Positions 1-7,464 of a stretch of DNA of 11,844 nucleotides are shown here, one piece after another. Source of the stretch: Thermomicrobiales bacterium (GTDB taxonomy: Bacteria; Chloroflexota; Chloroflexia; Thermomicrobiales; UBA6265); contig JAUJMG010000068.1 of assembly GCA_030446955.1 (NCBI GenBank), positions 1 to 11,844 of the forward strand. The letters are read 5' to 3'. A program made the translations under genes and the position numbers. The notes beneath the pieces are model-generated. The model did not search any database and was not told the DNA's origin. It saw only the letters and a list, made by a program, of their open reading frames with translations. How positions within the stretch are numbered: the first letter of the stretch is position 1; the number at the start of each line of letters is the position of its first letter.

Positions 1-25
1 CTCACGAGCATCCAATGCCCAATGA

Positions 26-1069
26 TCGAGTGTCCACCGTAGCGGGGCAACTCCAAAGCCGTATCTGGACGGCGTCAACTTCCTGGTCGTGCCGGACGAG
101 TCGGTACGCACCCCGCAGATGATCGAGGGCGACGCGCACGTGATGCTCTGGGCAGGTGACGACGCCGAGGAGCAGATCGAGGAGGCCGGCACAGGCACAG
201 GCCGGATTGCACCGGGAATCTGGGTGGTGGAGCTGCGGTTTAACCTCTCGAGGCCCTACGACGGTGATCCTGGCGCTGCTGATCCGCACCCGATTCTGGG
301 TGACCGGCGGGTCCGCGAAGCCATGACGATGGCGATCGATCGGCAACGGATCAACCAGGAGATCTTGGAGGGCCGGGTCTTCGACATCGACTCCCCATTG
401 GCCGTGGGCTGGATGAACTGCGAGGTGGAGCCGTTCAGCCACGACCTTGAGGCCGCCAAGGCGATGCTGGACGAGGCCGGCTGGCGGGACGAGGACGGCG
501 ACGGGATCCGAGAGGCACACGGCGTCCCGACGGTGCCGGATGGCACCAAGATGACGTTGACGATGAACGGCTACACCGGCTTCTCGACGTTGGAGCTGAT
601 TGAACTGGCGGTTCAGGAGGATCTGAAGAACCTGGGCGTCGAGGTGAAGATCGAGAACCAGGACTTCGCGGTCATCTTCGGCACCTATGAGGACAAGTCG
701 CCGCGGCTCATGGGTGACTACGACCTACTGCTCTACGACGCAGGTCTCTTCGAGCCGGGCGCGGACATTGCCAAGCGCTATGCCCCGGACCAGGTGCCGA
801 GCGAGGCGAACCCCGGTGGCGACAATTTCCACCGCTGGATCCGCGAGGATGTCGGCAAGTGGATCAAAGCAGCGAACGCCTCCCCGGATCCGGCCGTACG
901 GCGCGAGAACTTTTGCAACGTCGCGACCGCGTTGCGAGAGGACATTCCAACGTTCCCGATCCTCCAGTTCAGTGAGGGCAGCGTCTACGCCAATACCCTC
1001 CATGGCTTCACGGTGAGCACCTGGGAGTGGTCTACCTGGGACATCGAGAACTGGTGGATGAAGCAGTAG
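26..1069 (+). CDS. C-terminal part of an ABC-transporter substrate-binding protein (SBP family 5), 5' end missing or broken
   Basis: Extracytoplasmic peptide/nickel/opine-type binding protein (SBP_bac_5) that would deliver ligand to the permeases just downstream. The frame opens after a TGA at 23-25. SBP homology (KPYLDGVNFLVVPDE) already begins near position 55, before the first usable start codon, a GTG at 89. About 340 residues remain of a family usually 500-600 long, so signal peptide and N-terminal lobe are absent. Visible family segments are the VREAMTMAIDRQRI block, the EAKAMLDEAGW-like block followed by an acidic DEDGDG turn, and a C-terminal tail STWDIENWWMKQ that resembles the end of the cluster 3 SBP (NVQDWYLTQ). 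The other frame just upstream reads RGNSK at 43-57, consistent with a one-base slip in the AAA at 55-57. It could be a pseudogene or a sequencing slip. Family assignment is firm; gene integrity is uncertain. Confidence 0.8.
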   Translation, partial: SSVHRSGATPKPYLDGVNFLVVPDESVRTPQMIEGDAHVMLWAGDDAEEQIEEAGTGTGRIAPGIWVVELRFNLSRPYDGDPGAADPHPILGDRRVREAMTMAIDRQRINQEILEGRVFDIDSPLAVGWMNCEVEPFSHDLEAAKAMLDEAGWRDEDGDGIREAHGVPTVPDGTKMTLTMNGYTGFSTLELIELAVQEDLKNLGVEVKIENQDFAVIFGTYEDKSPRLMGDYDLLLYDAGLFEPGADIAKRYAPDQVPSEANPGGDNFHRWIREDVGKWIKAANASPDPAVRRENFCNVATALREDIPTFPILQFSEGSVYANTLHGFTVSTWEWSTWDIENWWMKQ

Positions 1070-1084
1070 ACAAGCGGCTGGGAT

Positions 1085-1131
1085 CGGGGAGTCGAGCGGG
1101 ACGCAAGAATCGTTCTCCGCCCGGCTCCCCG
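1085..1131 (+). promoter_or_regulatory. Intercistronic stem-loop between SBP and dppB-like gene, cluster 1
   Basis: Arm 1085-1099 pairs with arm 1117-1131 over 15 positions: 13 Watson-Crick pairs, one G.U (1092/1124) and one A-C mismatch (1095/1121). The 17-nt loop contains a further ACG/CGT pairing (1101-1103 with 1111-1113). No T-run follows, so it is not a standard intrinsic terminator. It sits in the 82-bp gap after the SBP stop and ends 10 bp before the AGAGG ribosome site of the next gene. By analogy with malE-malF style intergenic hairpins it may protect the upstream SBP message; that role is inference. Confidence 0.6.
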
Positions 1132-1151
1132 GCACGCCGATAGAGGTCACG

Positions 1152-2129
1152 GTGGGCGGGTACGCGGTTCGGCGATTGATCGGGGCGGTGCCGCTGCTGC
1201 TTTTCGTGAGCGCAGTGGTCTTCGCACTGCTCCAGGCGGCGCCGGGTGGACCGACAGGGGCCTATCTGCGACGCGGAGCAGGTATGAACCCGGAGGATCT
1301 GGCGAGGCTGGAGGAGGAACTAGGTCTCAACGATCCGGTCTATCTCCAGTACGGCAAGTGGCTGGGGCGGGTCCTGCAGGGCGACTTCGGGATGGCGGTC
1401 ACGAGCCGCAGACCGGTCGGTGACGAGATCATGGACCGCCTCCCGAACACGCTCTACTTGATGGGCACCGCTTGGCTGGTGACGTTGCTGTTGGCGATCC
1501 CGATTGGGGTCTACTCCGCGCTGCGCCAGTACTCCAAATTTGATCACGCGGTGACGGCGTTCACGTTTGTCGGCCAGTCAGTGCCGATCTTCTGGCTCGG
1601 CTTGATCCTGATCCTGATCTTCTATCTGACGCTGGACAACCCAGTGACCGGGGGGCCGCTCCTACCCTCCGGCGGGGTCAAGACCCTCGGCGCCGACTTT
1701 TCAATCCGGGACCGGTTGGTCCACTTGATTCTGCCGGTGACGATGCTGGCGGCAGGCTGGATTGCCTGGTACTCGCGCTTCCTACGAGCCTCGATGCTGG
1801 AGGTCATCCACCTCGACTACGTGAGGACCGCGCGGGCGAAAGGGTTACGGGAGCGCGCGGTTGTCCTGCGCCACGCCTTCCGCAACGCGGCCATCCCCCT
1901 GGTGACGCTGATGGCGCTGGACCTGCCCTACCTCTTCTCCGGTGCCCTTTTCGCGGAGGTGATCTTCTCGTGGCCAGGCATGGGCCGGCTCTTCTTTGAC
2001 GCCGCCGGCCGGCGCGATTACGGGATTCTGATGGCGGTCACGATGATCACCTCCGCGCTGATCATCCTCTCCAACTTGCTGGCGGACATGGTCTACGCGC
2101 TGCTTGACCCACGGATCCGGCTCTCGTGA
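1152..2129 (+). CDS. DppB-type ABC transporter permease, cluster 1
   Basis: Integral-membrane subunit of a peptide/nickel-type importer (BPD_transp_1 fold), 325 residues, normal for the family. It starts at GTG 1152 with AGAGG at 1142-1146. The N terminus (YAVRRLIGAVPLLLFVS) is the typical first helix of DppB/OppB. Membrane segments lie at roughly 9-29, 101-121, 134-158, 190-207, 249-270 and 290-315. The cytoplasmic EAA-like loop that contacts the ATPase is at about 222-245 (DYVRTARAKGLRERAVVLRH). The tail has the family motifs SWPGMGRLFFDA (273-284) and YALLDPRI. It is more like the cluster 3 DppB (YAWPGMGRLFFDS, YGLLDPRI) than the cluster 2 one. It overlaps the following DppC-like gene by 4 bp (GTGA), indicating translational coupling. 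The substrate cannot be read from the sequence. Confidence 0.95.
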   Translation: MGGYAVRRLIGAVPLLLFVSAVVFALLQAAPGGPTGAYLRRGAGMNPEDLARLEEELGLNDPVYLQYGKWLGRVLQGDFGMAVTSRRPVGDEIMDRLPNTLYLMGTAWLVTLLLAIPIGVYSALRQYSKFDHAVTAFTFVGQSVPIFWLGLILILIFYLTLDNPVTGGPLLPSGGVKTLGADFSIRDRLVHLILPVTMLAAGWIAWYSRFLRASMLEVIHLDYVRTARAKGLRERAVVLRHAFRNAAIPLVTLMALDLPYLFSGALFAEVIFSWPGMGRLFFDAAGRRDYGILMAVTMITSALIILSNLLADMVYALLDPRIRLS

Positions 2130-3085
2130 GCGAGGCGGGGCGGATGCGGCCGGCGGGTGGGCCGGGGGCGCTCCAGGCAGACGCCGCGGAACGGCTGCTC
2201 GGTGGGCGAAGCGCGGCGCGGCAGGAGACGATGCTGCGTCTCACCCTCCGGCGGTTCTTTCGTCACCGGCTGGCAGCGGCCGGCTTGGTGGTGCTGATGC
2301 TGATCGGGCTCTCGGCGATCCTCGCACCGCTCGCTCCTTACGACCCAGACGCACTCTCTGCGACGGCCCGCAAGCAAGGGCCGTCAGCGGAGCACTGGTT
2401 CGGGACGGACAAGGCTGGCCGGGATATTTTCGCCCGCACGGTGGCGGGAGGCCGCGTGTCACTGACCGTGGGTCTAGCATCGACGGCTTTAGCGCTCGCC
2501 GTCGGGGTCACGATCGGGGCGTTGGCTGGCTACTTCGGCGGCTGGATCGACGCGGGACTGATGCGACTGACGGACGCCTTCCTCTGCTTCCCGCAGCTCT
2601 TTGTGCTGATCGTGCTGGCGACCTTGATCCGGACCACCTCGCTGCGAGTTCTTCAGGGCAGTATGGTGCCGATCGCGGTTGTGATCGGCGTCCTCTCTTG
2701 GATGGGGCTGGCGCGGATCGTGAGAGCAACATTCCTCGCCCTACGGGAGAAGGAATTCGTTGAGGCGGCACGGGCAGCAGGGGCGGGGAATCTCAGGATC
2801 ATGACCCGCCACATTTTGCCTGGGGCGGTGGGGCCGATCGTGGTCCAGGCAACCCTGCTGGTGGCGGCGTCGATCATCACGGAGTCGGGGCTGAGCTATC
2901 TCGGGTTCGGAGTGCAACCGCCGACACCCTCCTGGGGCAATCTGCTGGAGGACGCGCAAGCGCACATGCGGACACTGCCGGTCTTCGCGATCGCACCGGG
3001 CCTGATGATTTTCCTAACGGTGATGAGCATCAATTTCGTAGGGGACGGCCTCCGGGACGCCCTTGATCCGCACTCCCGACGGTAG
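2126..3085 (+). CDS. DppC-type ABC transporter permease, cluster 1
   Basis: Second membrane subunit of the cluster 1 importer; it would pair with the product of 1152-2129. Read from GTG 2126 it has 319 residues and overlaps the upstream stop (GTGA). An alternative start is ATG 2231, preceded by AGGAG at 2223-2227, which gives the more typical N terminus MLRLTLRRFFRHRLAAAGL; the 35 extra residues before it are Gly/Ala/Arg-rich and unlike the family. Numbered from 2126, the first helix is about 48-70, the DppC signature GTDKAGRD is at 93-100, the EAA loop at about 210-232 (EFVEAARAAGAG...HILPG), and the closing motif GDGLRDALDP at 306-315. No intrinsic terminator follows, so read-through into cluster 2 is possible. 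Confidence 0.94.
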   Translation: MSEAGRMRPAGGPGALQADAAERLLGGRSAARQETMLRLTLRRFFRHRLAAAGLVVLMLIGLSAILAPLAPYDPDALSATARKQGPSAEHWFGTDKAGRDIFARTVAGGRVSLTVGLASTALALAVGVTIGALAGYFGGWIDAGLMRLTDAFLCFPQLFVLIVLATLIRTTSLRVLQGSMVPIAVVIGVLSWMGLARIVRATFLALREKEFVEAARAAGAGNLRIMTRHILPGAVGPIVVQATLLVAASIITESGLSYLGFGVQPPTPSWGNLLEDAQAHMRTLPVFAIAPGLMIFLTVMSINFVGDGLRDALDPHSRR

Positions 3086-3154
3086 CGGGAACCAAGTTCG
3101 CCAATCCGAATCCGGTGATACCAGGAAGATAGGGCAAGCATGCCTGGACGGGCG

Positions 3155-3181
3155 TTGACGCTGTCGCAGTGTCGTTATAAC
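3155..3181 (+). promoter_or_regulatory. Candidate sigma-70 type promoter for cluster 2
   Basis: A -35-like TTGACG (3155-3160) and a -10-like TATAAC (3176-3181) are separated by 15 bp, shorter than the usual 16-18. They lie in the 144-bp gap before the cluster 2 SBP, about 49 bp upstream of its start, and form the only AT-richer -10 candidate in the gap. Transcription would begin near 3188, at the foot of the hairpin at 3189-3209. Confidence 0.5.
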
Positions 3182-3188
3182 GTGCCGC

Positions 3189-3209
3189 ACGCCACGAAGG
3201 CCGTGGCGT
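3189..3209 (+). promoter_or_regulatory. Leader hairpin upstream of cluster 2 SBP
   Basis: Perfect 8-bp stem: ACGCCACG (3189-3196) pairs with CGTGGCGT (3202-3209) around a 5-nt loop. It starts where transcription from the candidate promoter would begin and ends 7 nt before the Shine-Dalgarno site. A hairpin at the extreme 5' end of an mRNA commonly slows decay; applied here that is inference. Confidence 0.5.
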
Positions 3210-3216
3210 CGATGCG

Positions 3217-3223
3217 AAGGAGG
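3217..3223 (+). promoter_or_regulatory. Ribosome binding site that fixes the cluster 2 SBP start
   Basis: AAGGAGG, a near-perfect Shine-Dalgarno sequence, lies 6 nt before GTG 3230. GTG 3230 opens the frame encoding a signal peptide, not the frame encoding the mature protein. This is the main evidence that the gene starts here and changes frame near 3306-3309, rather than starting at the GTG at 3345, which would lack a signal peptide. Confidence 0.75.
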
Positions 3224-3229
3224 GAGACT

Positions 3230-4916
3230 GTGAACCAAAAAACGGGCGCCTGGGCTAGGCTGATTGGCCTAGTCGCGCTGCTGGCGTTGGTGATCCCAGT
3301 CGCTCGGGGTCGCGGCGCAGGACGACGCGGGCAAGGTCCTGCGGGTGCATCATCCGGTTTATCCAGACGACTTCGATCCTCAGAAAAGTTCATTCACGAA
3401 CGAGATCGACATCCTGGCGCTCGCCTATGAGGGCCTGACCCGGCTGGACGAGAATCAGCAGACCGTGCCGGCCGCGGCCGAGAGCTGGGAGTTCAACGAG
3501 GAGGGCACCCAGGTCACGTTCCACCTGCGGGAAGGCTTGCAGTACAGCGATGGCTCACCGCTGACGGCCGAGAACTTCCGCTACGCGGTGGAGCGCACCT
3601 GCGACCCAAACACGGCAGGGGAGTACCAGTCTATCCTGTTTGAGATCGTCGGCTGCGCCGAGTTCGCCGGCCTGGCGGGGGAGGACGCGACGACTCCCGC
3701 CGCGTTCAGCGACGACGAGTACGAGGCGGCCCGACAGGCTCTTGGTGTCCGCGCCGTCGACGACCGGACGCTGGAGATTCAGCTCACCAACCCGGCACCC
3801 TACTACGCGACGATCGCCTACATGTGGGTTTTCTACCCTGTCAAGCAGGAGATCGTGGAGAAGGATCCGGACAACTGGTGGAAGGATCCGGCCAATCACA
3901 TCGGCAATGGCCCGTTCACCATCACCGGCATTGACGAGGACTTGCTCATCACGTTTGAGGCCAACGAGAACTACTGGGGCGGCCGGCCGAAGCTGGACGG
4001 TATCGAGTACCAGTATGTCGACGATGCAGCGGTCGCCCTTGAGTCGTACCGAAACGGTGACCTGGATATCGTGCAGTTGGAGCCGCCTCAGATCCCTGAG
4101 GTTCAGAACGACCCAGAGTTGAGCGATCAGTACCTGGCCTACCCGACCGCATCGACCTACAACCGGGCCTTCAATCTGACCCAGGAGCCCTTCACGGACA
4201 AGAAGGTCCGGGAGGCGTTCTCCTATGCATTCGACCGGGAAACGTACTGCGCGGAGATTCGCAGCGGCGACTGCACGCCAACCCTGAGCTGGGTTCCCGA
4301 GGGGGTCCCCGGCTCCATCGAGACGGATAAGTACGGGTTCGACCCGGAGGCTGCTACACAGGCGCTCGCTGAGTCGTCCTACGGCGGCCCCGAGGGGCTG
4401 CCAGAGATCCGCATGTTCTACAACAGCGATCTCTCTGGCGCGACGGAGCGGGCCGAGTGGGTAGCCGGGCAGTACCGCGACCTGCTTGGAGTCACGATCA
4501 CGCTCGAGCCCACGGAAGGCACGACGCTGATCGACCTGCGGAAGAGCCCAGAAACGTTCCCCCAGATGCTCCTCGTCGGCGGCTGGATTCAGGACTACCC
4601 AGATCCGCAGAACTGGCTTAGCGTCTACTGGAAGTGCGACGCGACGTTCGCCCAGCGCTTCGGCTACTGCAACGAGGAGTTCGACGCCCTGGTCGAGCAG
4701 GGTGACACCTCAACGGATCCCGAGGCGCGCGTCGGGTTCTACGAGCAGGCCGGTCAAATCCTGGTCGACGACGTGCCTGGCCCGTTCCTCTACAACCAGG
4801 CTGCCACGTTCGTGGTCAGCCCCGAGGTAACTGGCTACACTCCGACCGCGAGCGATGTTGAGTGGCCTGGCTACCTCGGGACGCCGTTGACGATTGACGT
4901 CAACCGAGCCGAGTAG
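3230..4916 (+). CDS. Secreted substrate-binding protein of a peptide-type ABC importer, cluster 2 (apparent frameshift in the signal-peptide region)
   Basis: Family-5 periplasmic-type binding protein. The uninterrupted frame is 3345-4916 (523 codons), but domain sequence extends upstream of it in the same frame (VAAQDDAGKVLR) as far as a TGA at 3291-3293. The signal peptide (VNQKTGAWARLIGLVALLALVIPVA) lies one frame over from GTG 3230. Dropping one G from the GGGG at 3306-3309 joins them as ...LVIPVARVAAQDDAGK..., a 561-residue protein of normal size with a Sec-type signal and a VAA-Q cleavage site. There is no lipobox cysteine. Family signatures include the WEFNEEGTQVTFHLREGL block with SDGSPLTAENF, the NGPFTITG ... 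NENYWGGRPKLDG block and VREAFSYAFDRE. Six cysteines form three close pairs (codons at 3600/3654, 4248/4272, 4635/4668), suggesting disulfides outside the cell. The ligand is unknown. The shift may be a homopolymer sequencing error or a real lesion. Confidence 0.9.
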
Positions 4917-4974
4917 GCAGGAGGAGGACCGCCGGGTATCTTGCGCGGTGGTTGCCTTCTGATCCTGGATCATT

Positions 4975-5020
4975 GGGAGCGGCGCTCGTTGGGAGATCTT
5001 TCCCGGCGGGCGCTGCGCCC
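4975..5020 (+). promoter_or_regulatory. Long intercistronic stem-loop between SBP and dppB-like gene, cluster 2
   Basis: Arm 4975-4994 pairs with arm 5001-5020 over 20 positions around a 6-nt loop (4995-5000): 15 Watson-Crick pairs, four G.U pairs and one A-G mismatch (4978/5017). The following bases (CTGTTAAC) are not a U-tract. It lies in the 141-bp gap between the SBP stop and the next start, in the same position as the cluster 1 hairpin but with different sequence. It probably separates SBP from permease expression; the function is inferred. Confidence 0.6.
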
Positions 5021-5057
5021 CTGTTAACGATAGGGCTCTGAGCGGATCGAGGGTGCG

Positions 5058-6071
5058 ATGTTCGGGTACGTGCTGCGGCGCACACTCTGGATCGTGCCCG
5101 TGGTCGTGACCGTGGCTGCGGTCACGTTTTTTCTGATGTACCGTGCTCCGGGAGGCCCGTGGAGCCAGGAGAAGCCGCTACCGGCCTCCACGGTGCGGAC
5201 GCTGAACGCCAAGTTCGGCCTTGACAAGCCGCTCTGGATCAACCCGGAGGCCGTGCAAGCCAAGCGGGATGACGGGGTCAATAACCCCTTGACCTTGGGC
5301 CGAGCTTACCTCGATAGCCAGTTCTTCAACTACATGATCGGCGTTTTCCGCTTCGACCTTGGCCCGTCATACGCCTCTAAGGGTGCCGAGACCGTCCAGA
5401 GTGTGATCATTCAGAAGTTCCCCGTCTCGGCCAAGATCGGCTTGGTGGGCATCATCTTCGCGATCGTGGTGGGGTTGCCGCTTGGGGTAGTCAGCGCCCT
5501 GCGCCAAAACACCTGGATCGACTACGCCAGCCTGTTCACGTCGACGATTGGCGTCTCCGTGCCGACGTTTGTCAGCGGCCTCCTGTTACTCCTCTTCCTC
5601 AGCCAGAACTTTGGCGTCTCCCCGGTTCGCCGTCCCGAAGCCTGGGAGGGGCTGGGCCGCGCCTACCTGCTGCCGGGCATCGTCCTCGGTCTGGGCACGA
5701 TGTCATACATTGCCCGGCTCACTCGGGCCAGCATGCTTGAGGTCAAGCGGCAGGACTACTTGAGGACGGCCCGTGCCAAGGGGGTCGCGCCTCAAGGCGT
5801 GGTACGGAGCCACATGCTGCGCAATGCCTTGATCCCAATTATCACGATCCTAGGGCCGGCCGCGGCCGATCTGGTCACGGGCTCGATCATCATTGAGACG
5901 ATCTTCAGCGCGCCGGGCCTGGGTCGCGAGTTTGTCGACTCGATTTCCAAGCGTGACTACTCGATGATCATGGGCACGGCGATCTTCTATTCGGTGCTCA
6001 TCGCGATTGCGAACGTGACGGTCGATCTCAGCTACGGATTCATCGATCCGCGCATCCGGGTTCGACGCTAG
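5058..6071 (+). CDS. DppB-type ABC transporter permease, cluster 2
   Basis: Membrane subunit of the cluster 2 importer, 337 residues, starting at ATG 5058 with GAGGG at 5049-5053. The first helix is at about 8-29 (LRRTLWIVPVVVTVAAV), followed by the usual RAPGGPW. The extracytoplasmic segment after FGLDKPLW (about 60-90) is some 20-25 residues longer than in the other two DppB proteins here and contains EAVQAKRDDGVNNPLTLGRAY. The EAA-like loop lies at about 233-258 (DYLRTARAKGV...HMLRNALIP); FSAPGLGREFVDS and YGFIDPRIR close the protein. It differs clearly from the cluster 1 and 3 proteins, so cluster 2 probably handles another ligand class. It is separated from the next gene by 14 bp. Confidence 0.95.
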   Translation: MFGYVLRRTLWIVPVVVTVAAVTFFLMYRAPGGPWSQEKPLPASTVRTLNAKFGLDKPLWINPEAVQAKRDDGVNNPLTLGRAYLDSQFFNYMIGVFRFDLGPSYASKGAETVQSVIIQKFPVSAKIGLVGIIFAIVVGLPLGVVSALRQNTWIDYASLFTSTIGVSVPTFVSGLLLLLFLSQNFGVSPVRRPEAWEGLGRAYLLPGIVLGLGTMSYIARLTRASMLEVKRQDYLRTARAKGVAPQGVVRSHMLRNALIPIITILGPAAADLVTGSIIIETIFSAPGLGREFVDSISKRDYSMIMGTAIFYSVLIAIANVTVDLSYGFIDPRIRVRR

Positions 6072-6085
6072 GGAGGGGGAGTTTC

Positions 6086-7087
6086 ATGGCGACGGTCGCG
6101 CCGACGGCCCCAGCCCTCGATCAGCAAGCGGAGGTTTCCCTCTCCAGGGTCCGCGCCTCGCGCAGTCTCCGGAGCGACGCCTGGCGACAGTTCCGCCGCA
6201 ACAAGATGGCGATGGTCGGACTGGGGTATCTGATCTTCCTCAGCTTCGTGGCCATCTTCGCGCCGGCCATCGCGCCCAACAACCCCGTGCAGACAGATGT
6301 GCGGGTGGCAGGCAAGTACCGTCAGGCGGCATGGATCGAGAATCCGAACCCGGCCAAGAGTGGAACGTGGGATTACCCGTTGGGCACCGACGGGATCGGG
6401 CGGGATGTCTTCAGCCGGCTCGTCTATGGGACCCGGATCTCGCTGGTGGTCGGCTTCATCCCAATGGTGGTGATTCTCCTGATCGGCGTCCCGATCGGGT
6501 TGGCGGCCGGCTTCGCCGGTGGCTGGCTAGACAACGCCTTGATGCGCCTGACCGACATCGTGTACGCCTTCCCGGCGCTGCTCTTTTTCATCATCATGCA
6601 GATCTCCCTAGGCGACACCGGGTTCGGTCGGCTACTGAATGGCCTGGTCCTGCTCTTCGTGACCCTCTCGATCGTCAACTGGACGGGCGTAGCGCGCCTC
6701 GTCCGGGGTGAAACCCTGGCCCTGAAAGAGAAGGAGTTCGTGGAGGCTGCGCGGGCCAGCGGTGCGGGCGCTGGTCGGCTGATCACGCGCCACATTCTGC
6801 CGAATGCGCTCGGCCCGATCATCGTCGCCGGGGCGTTCATCGTGCCCGGGGCCATCATCGCGGAAGCGGTGTTGACTTATCTGGGGATCGGCCTGCGACC
6901 CGACGTCAACCTGAACGCCCCCTTCCCCACTAGTTGGGGACAGATGATTCAGGATGGCCAGAAGTCGTACCGGAACCAGTCGTGGATTCTGATCGCCCCG
7001 AGTGTTGCGGTGGCCCTGATTACCCTCTCCTTCACCTTCGTGGGCGACGGCCTGCGGGACGCGCTCGATCCCCGAGAGAATGCGTAG
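6086..7087 (+). CDS. DppC-type ABC transporter permease, cluster 2
   Basis: Partner membrane subunit of the protein encoded at 5058-6071, 333 residues. ATG 6086 follows a purine-rich GGAGGGGGA at 6072-6080. A cytoplasmic N-terminal tail of about 40 residues (SRVRASRSLRSDAWRQFRRNK) precedes helix 1 (about 41-63). An extended extracytoplasmic stretch (about 64-98, with RVAGKYRQAAWIENPNPAKS) precedes the GTDGIGRD signature at 100-107. The EAA loop is at about 217-240 (EFVEAARASGAGAGRLITRHILPN) and the end has GDGLRDALDP at 320-329. The TAG stop (7085-7087) lies one base before the first heptamer array. Genes for DppD/DppF ATPases, which often follow dppC, are absent. Confidence 0.95.
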   Translation: MATVAPTAPALDQQAEVSLSRVRASRSLRSDAWRQFRRNKMAMVGLGYLIFLSFVAIFAPAIAPNNPVQTDVRVAGKYRQAAWIENPNPAKSGTWDYPLGTDGIGRDVFSRLVYGTRISLVVGFIPMVVILLIGVPIGLAAGFAGGWLDNALMRLTDIVYAFPALLFFIIMQISLGDTGFGRLLNGLVLLFVTLSIVNWTGVARLVRGETLALKEKEFVEAARASGAGAGRLITRHILPNALGPIIVAGAFIVPGAIIAEAVLTYLGIGLRPDVNLNAPFPTSWGQMIQDGQKSYRNQSWILIAPSVAVALITLSFTFVGDGLRDALDPRENA

Positions 7088-7088
7088 A

Positions 7089-7122
7089 CGCCAGACGCCA
7101 GTGCCAGACGCCGGACGCCAGA
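7089..7122 (+). repeat. Left heptamer array of inverted pair 1
   Basis: Five units of consensus CGCCAGA: 7089-7095, 7096-7102 (CGCCAGT), 7103-7108 (one base short), 7109-7115 (CGCCGGA) and 7116-7122. They are the inverse of the four units at 7532-7559. A short inner extension, ACGGGAGA at 7124-7131, matches the inverse of TCTCTCGT at 7524-7531 in 7 of 8 bases and carries the ribosome site of the enclosed gene. Confidence 0.9.
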
Positions 7123-7134
7123 AACGGGAGAACG

Positions 7135-7464
7135 ATGGCCGGCGGACGCAGATACCAGGACCTGATTGCGTGGCAGAAGGCGATGGATCTGGCTGAAGCT
7201 ACCTATCGGGCGACCGGAGGCTGGCCGACAGATGAGCGATACAAGCTCACCGATCAAGTACGTCGCTCGGCCATATCCATCCCATCCAACATTGCAGAAG
7301 GGCAGGGTCGCGGAAGTACAAGAGAATTCGCTTACCACCTGTCGGTCGCTCACGGCTCGCTCTGTGAACTGGAAACCCAGCTTCGATTATCACAACGCCT
7401 TTCTTACGTTGATGCGACAGTCCTAGACGCCTTCTCCAACAAGCTGCTGAGGTTGGTCGCTTGA
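7135..7464 (+). CDS. Four-helix-bundle protein (23S rRNA intervening-sequence-protein family)
   Basis: A 109-residue cytosolic protein of the four-helix-bundle / S23 family (TIGR02436, PF05635), whose members occur inside 23S rRNA intervening sequences, near diversity-generating retroelements (Avd-like) and as scattered single genes; no biochemical role is agreed for the last kind. Diagnostic segments are YQDLIAWQKAMDLA (7-20) and LTDQVRRSAISIPSNIAEG (38-56) followed by GRGSTREFAYHL (59-69) and GSLCELETQL (74-83). Helices fall at about 10-27, 35-57, 62-88 and 92-108. ATG 7135 follows GGGAG at 7126-7130, which lies in the inner arm of the inverted repeat. The protein stops slightly early for the family; another frame directly downstream reads LIQGL, like the usual tail, which suggests a one-base deletion near 7461. 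Base composition is poorer in G+C than in the neighbours. Confidence 0.9.
   Translation: MAGGRRYQDLIAWQKAMDLAEATYRATGGWPTDERYKLTDQVRRSAISIPSNIAEGQGRGSTREFAYHLSVAHGSLCELETQLRLSQRLSYVDATVLDAFSNKLLRLVA

Noticed and set aside
2104..2763. 219-codon plus-strand frame overlapping the start of the cluster 1 DppC-like gene
   Set aside because: Gly/Arg/Asp-rich translation with no family features, overlapping a clear permease in another frame; a GC-driven shadow.
3086..3154. Terminator after cluster 1
   Set aside because: Only a weak CCAGG/CCTGG pairing with a long loop and no T-run.
7135..7464. A 23S rRNA intervening sequence or diversity-generating retroelement
   Set aside because: No rRNA sequence flanks the gene, and no reverse transcriptase or template/variable repeat pair is visible in the window.
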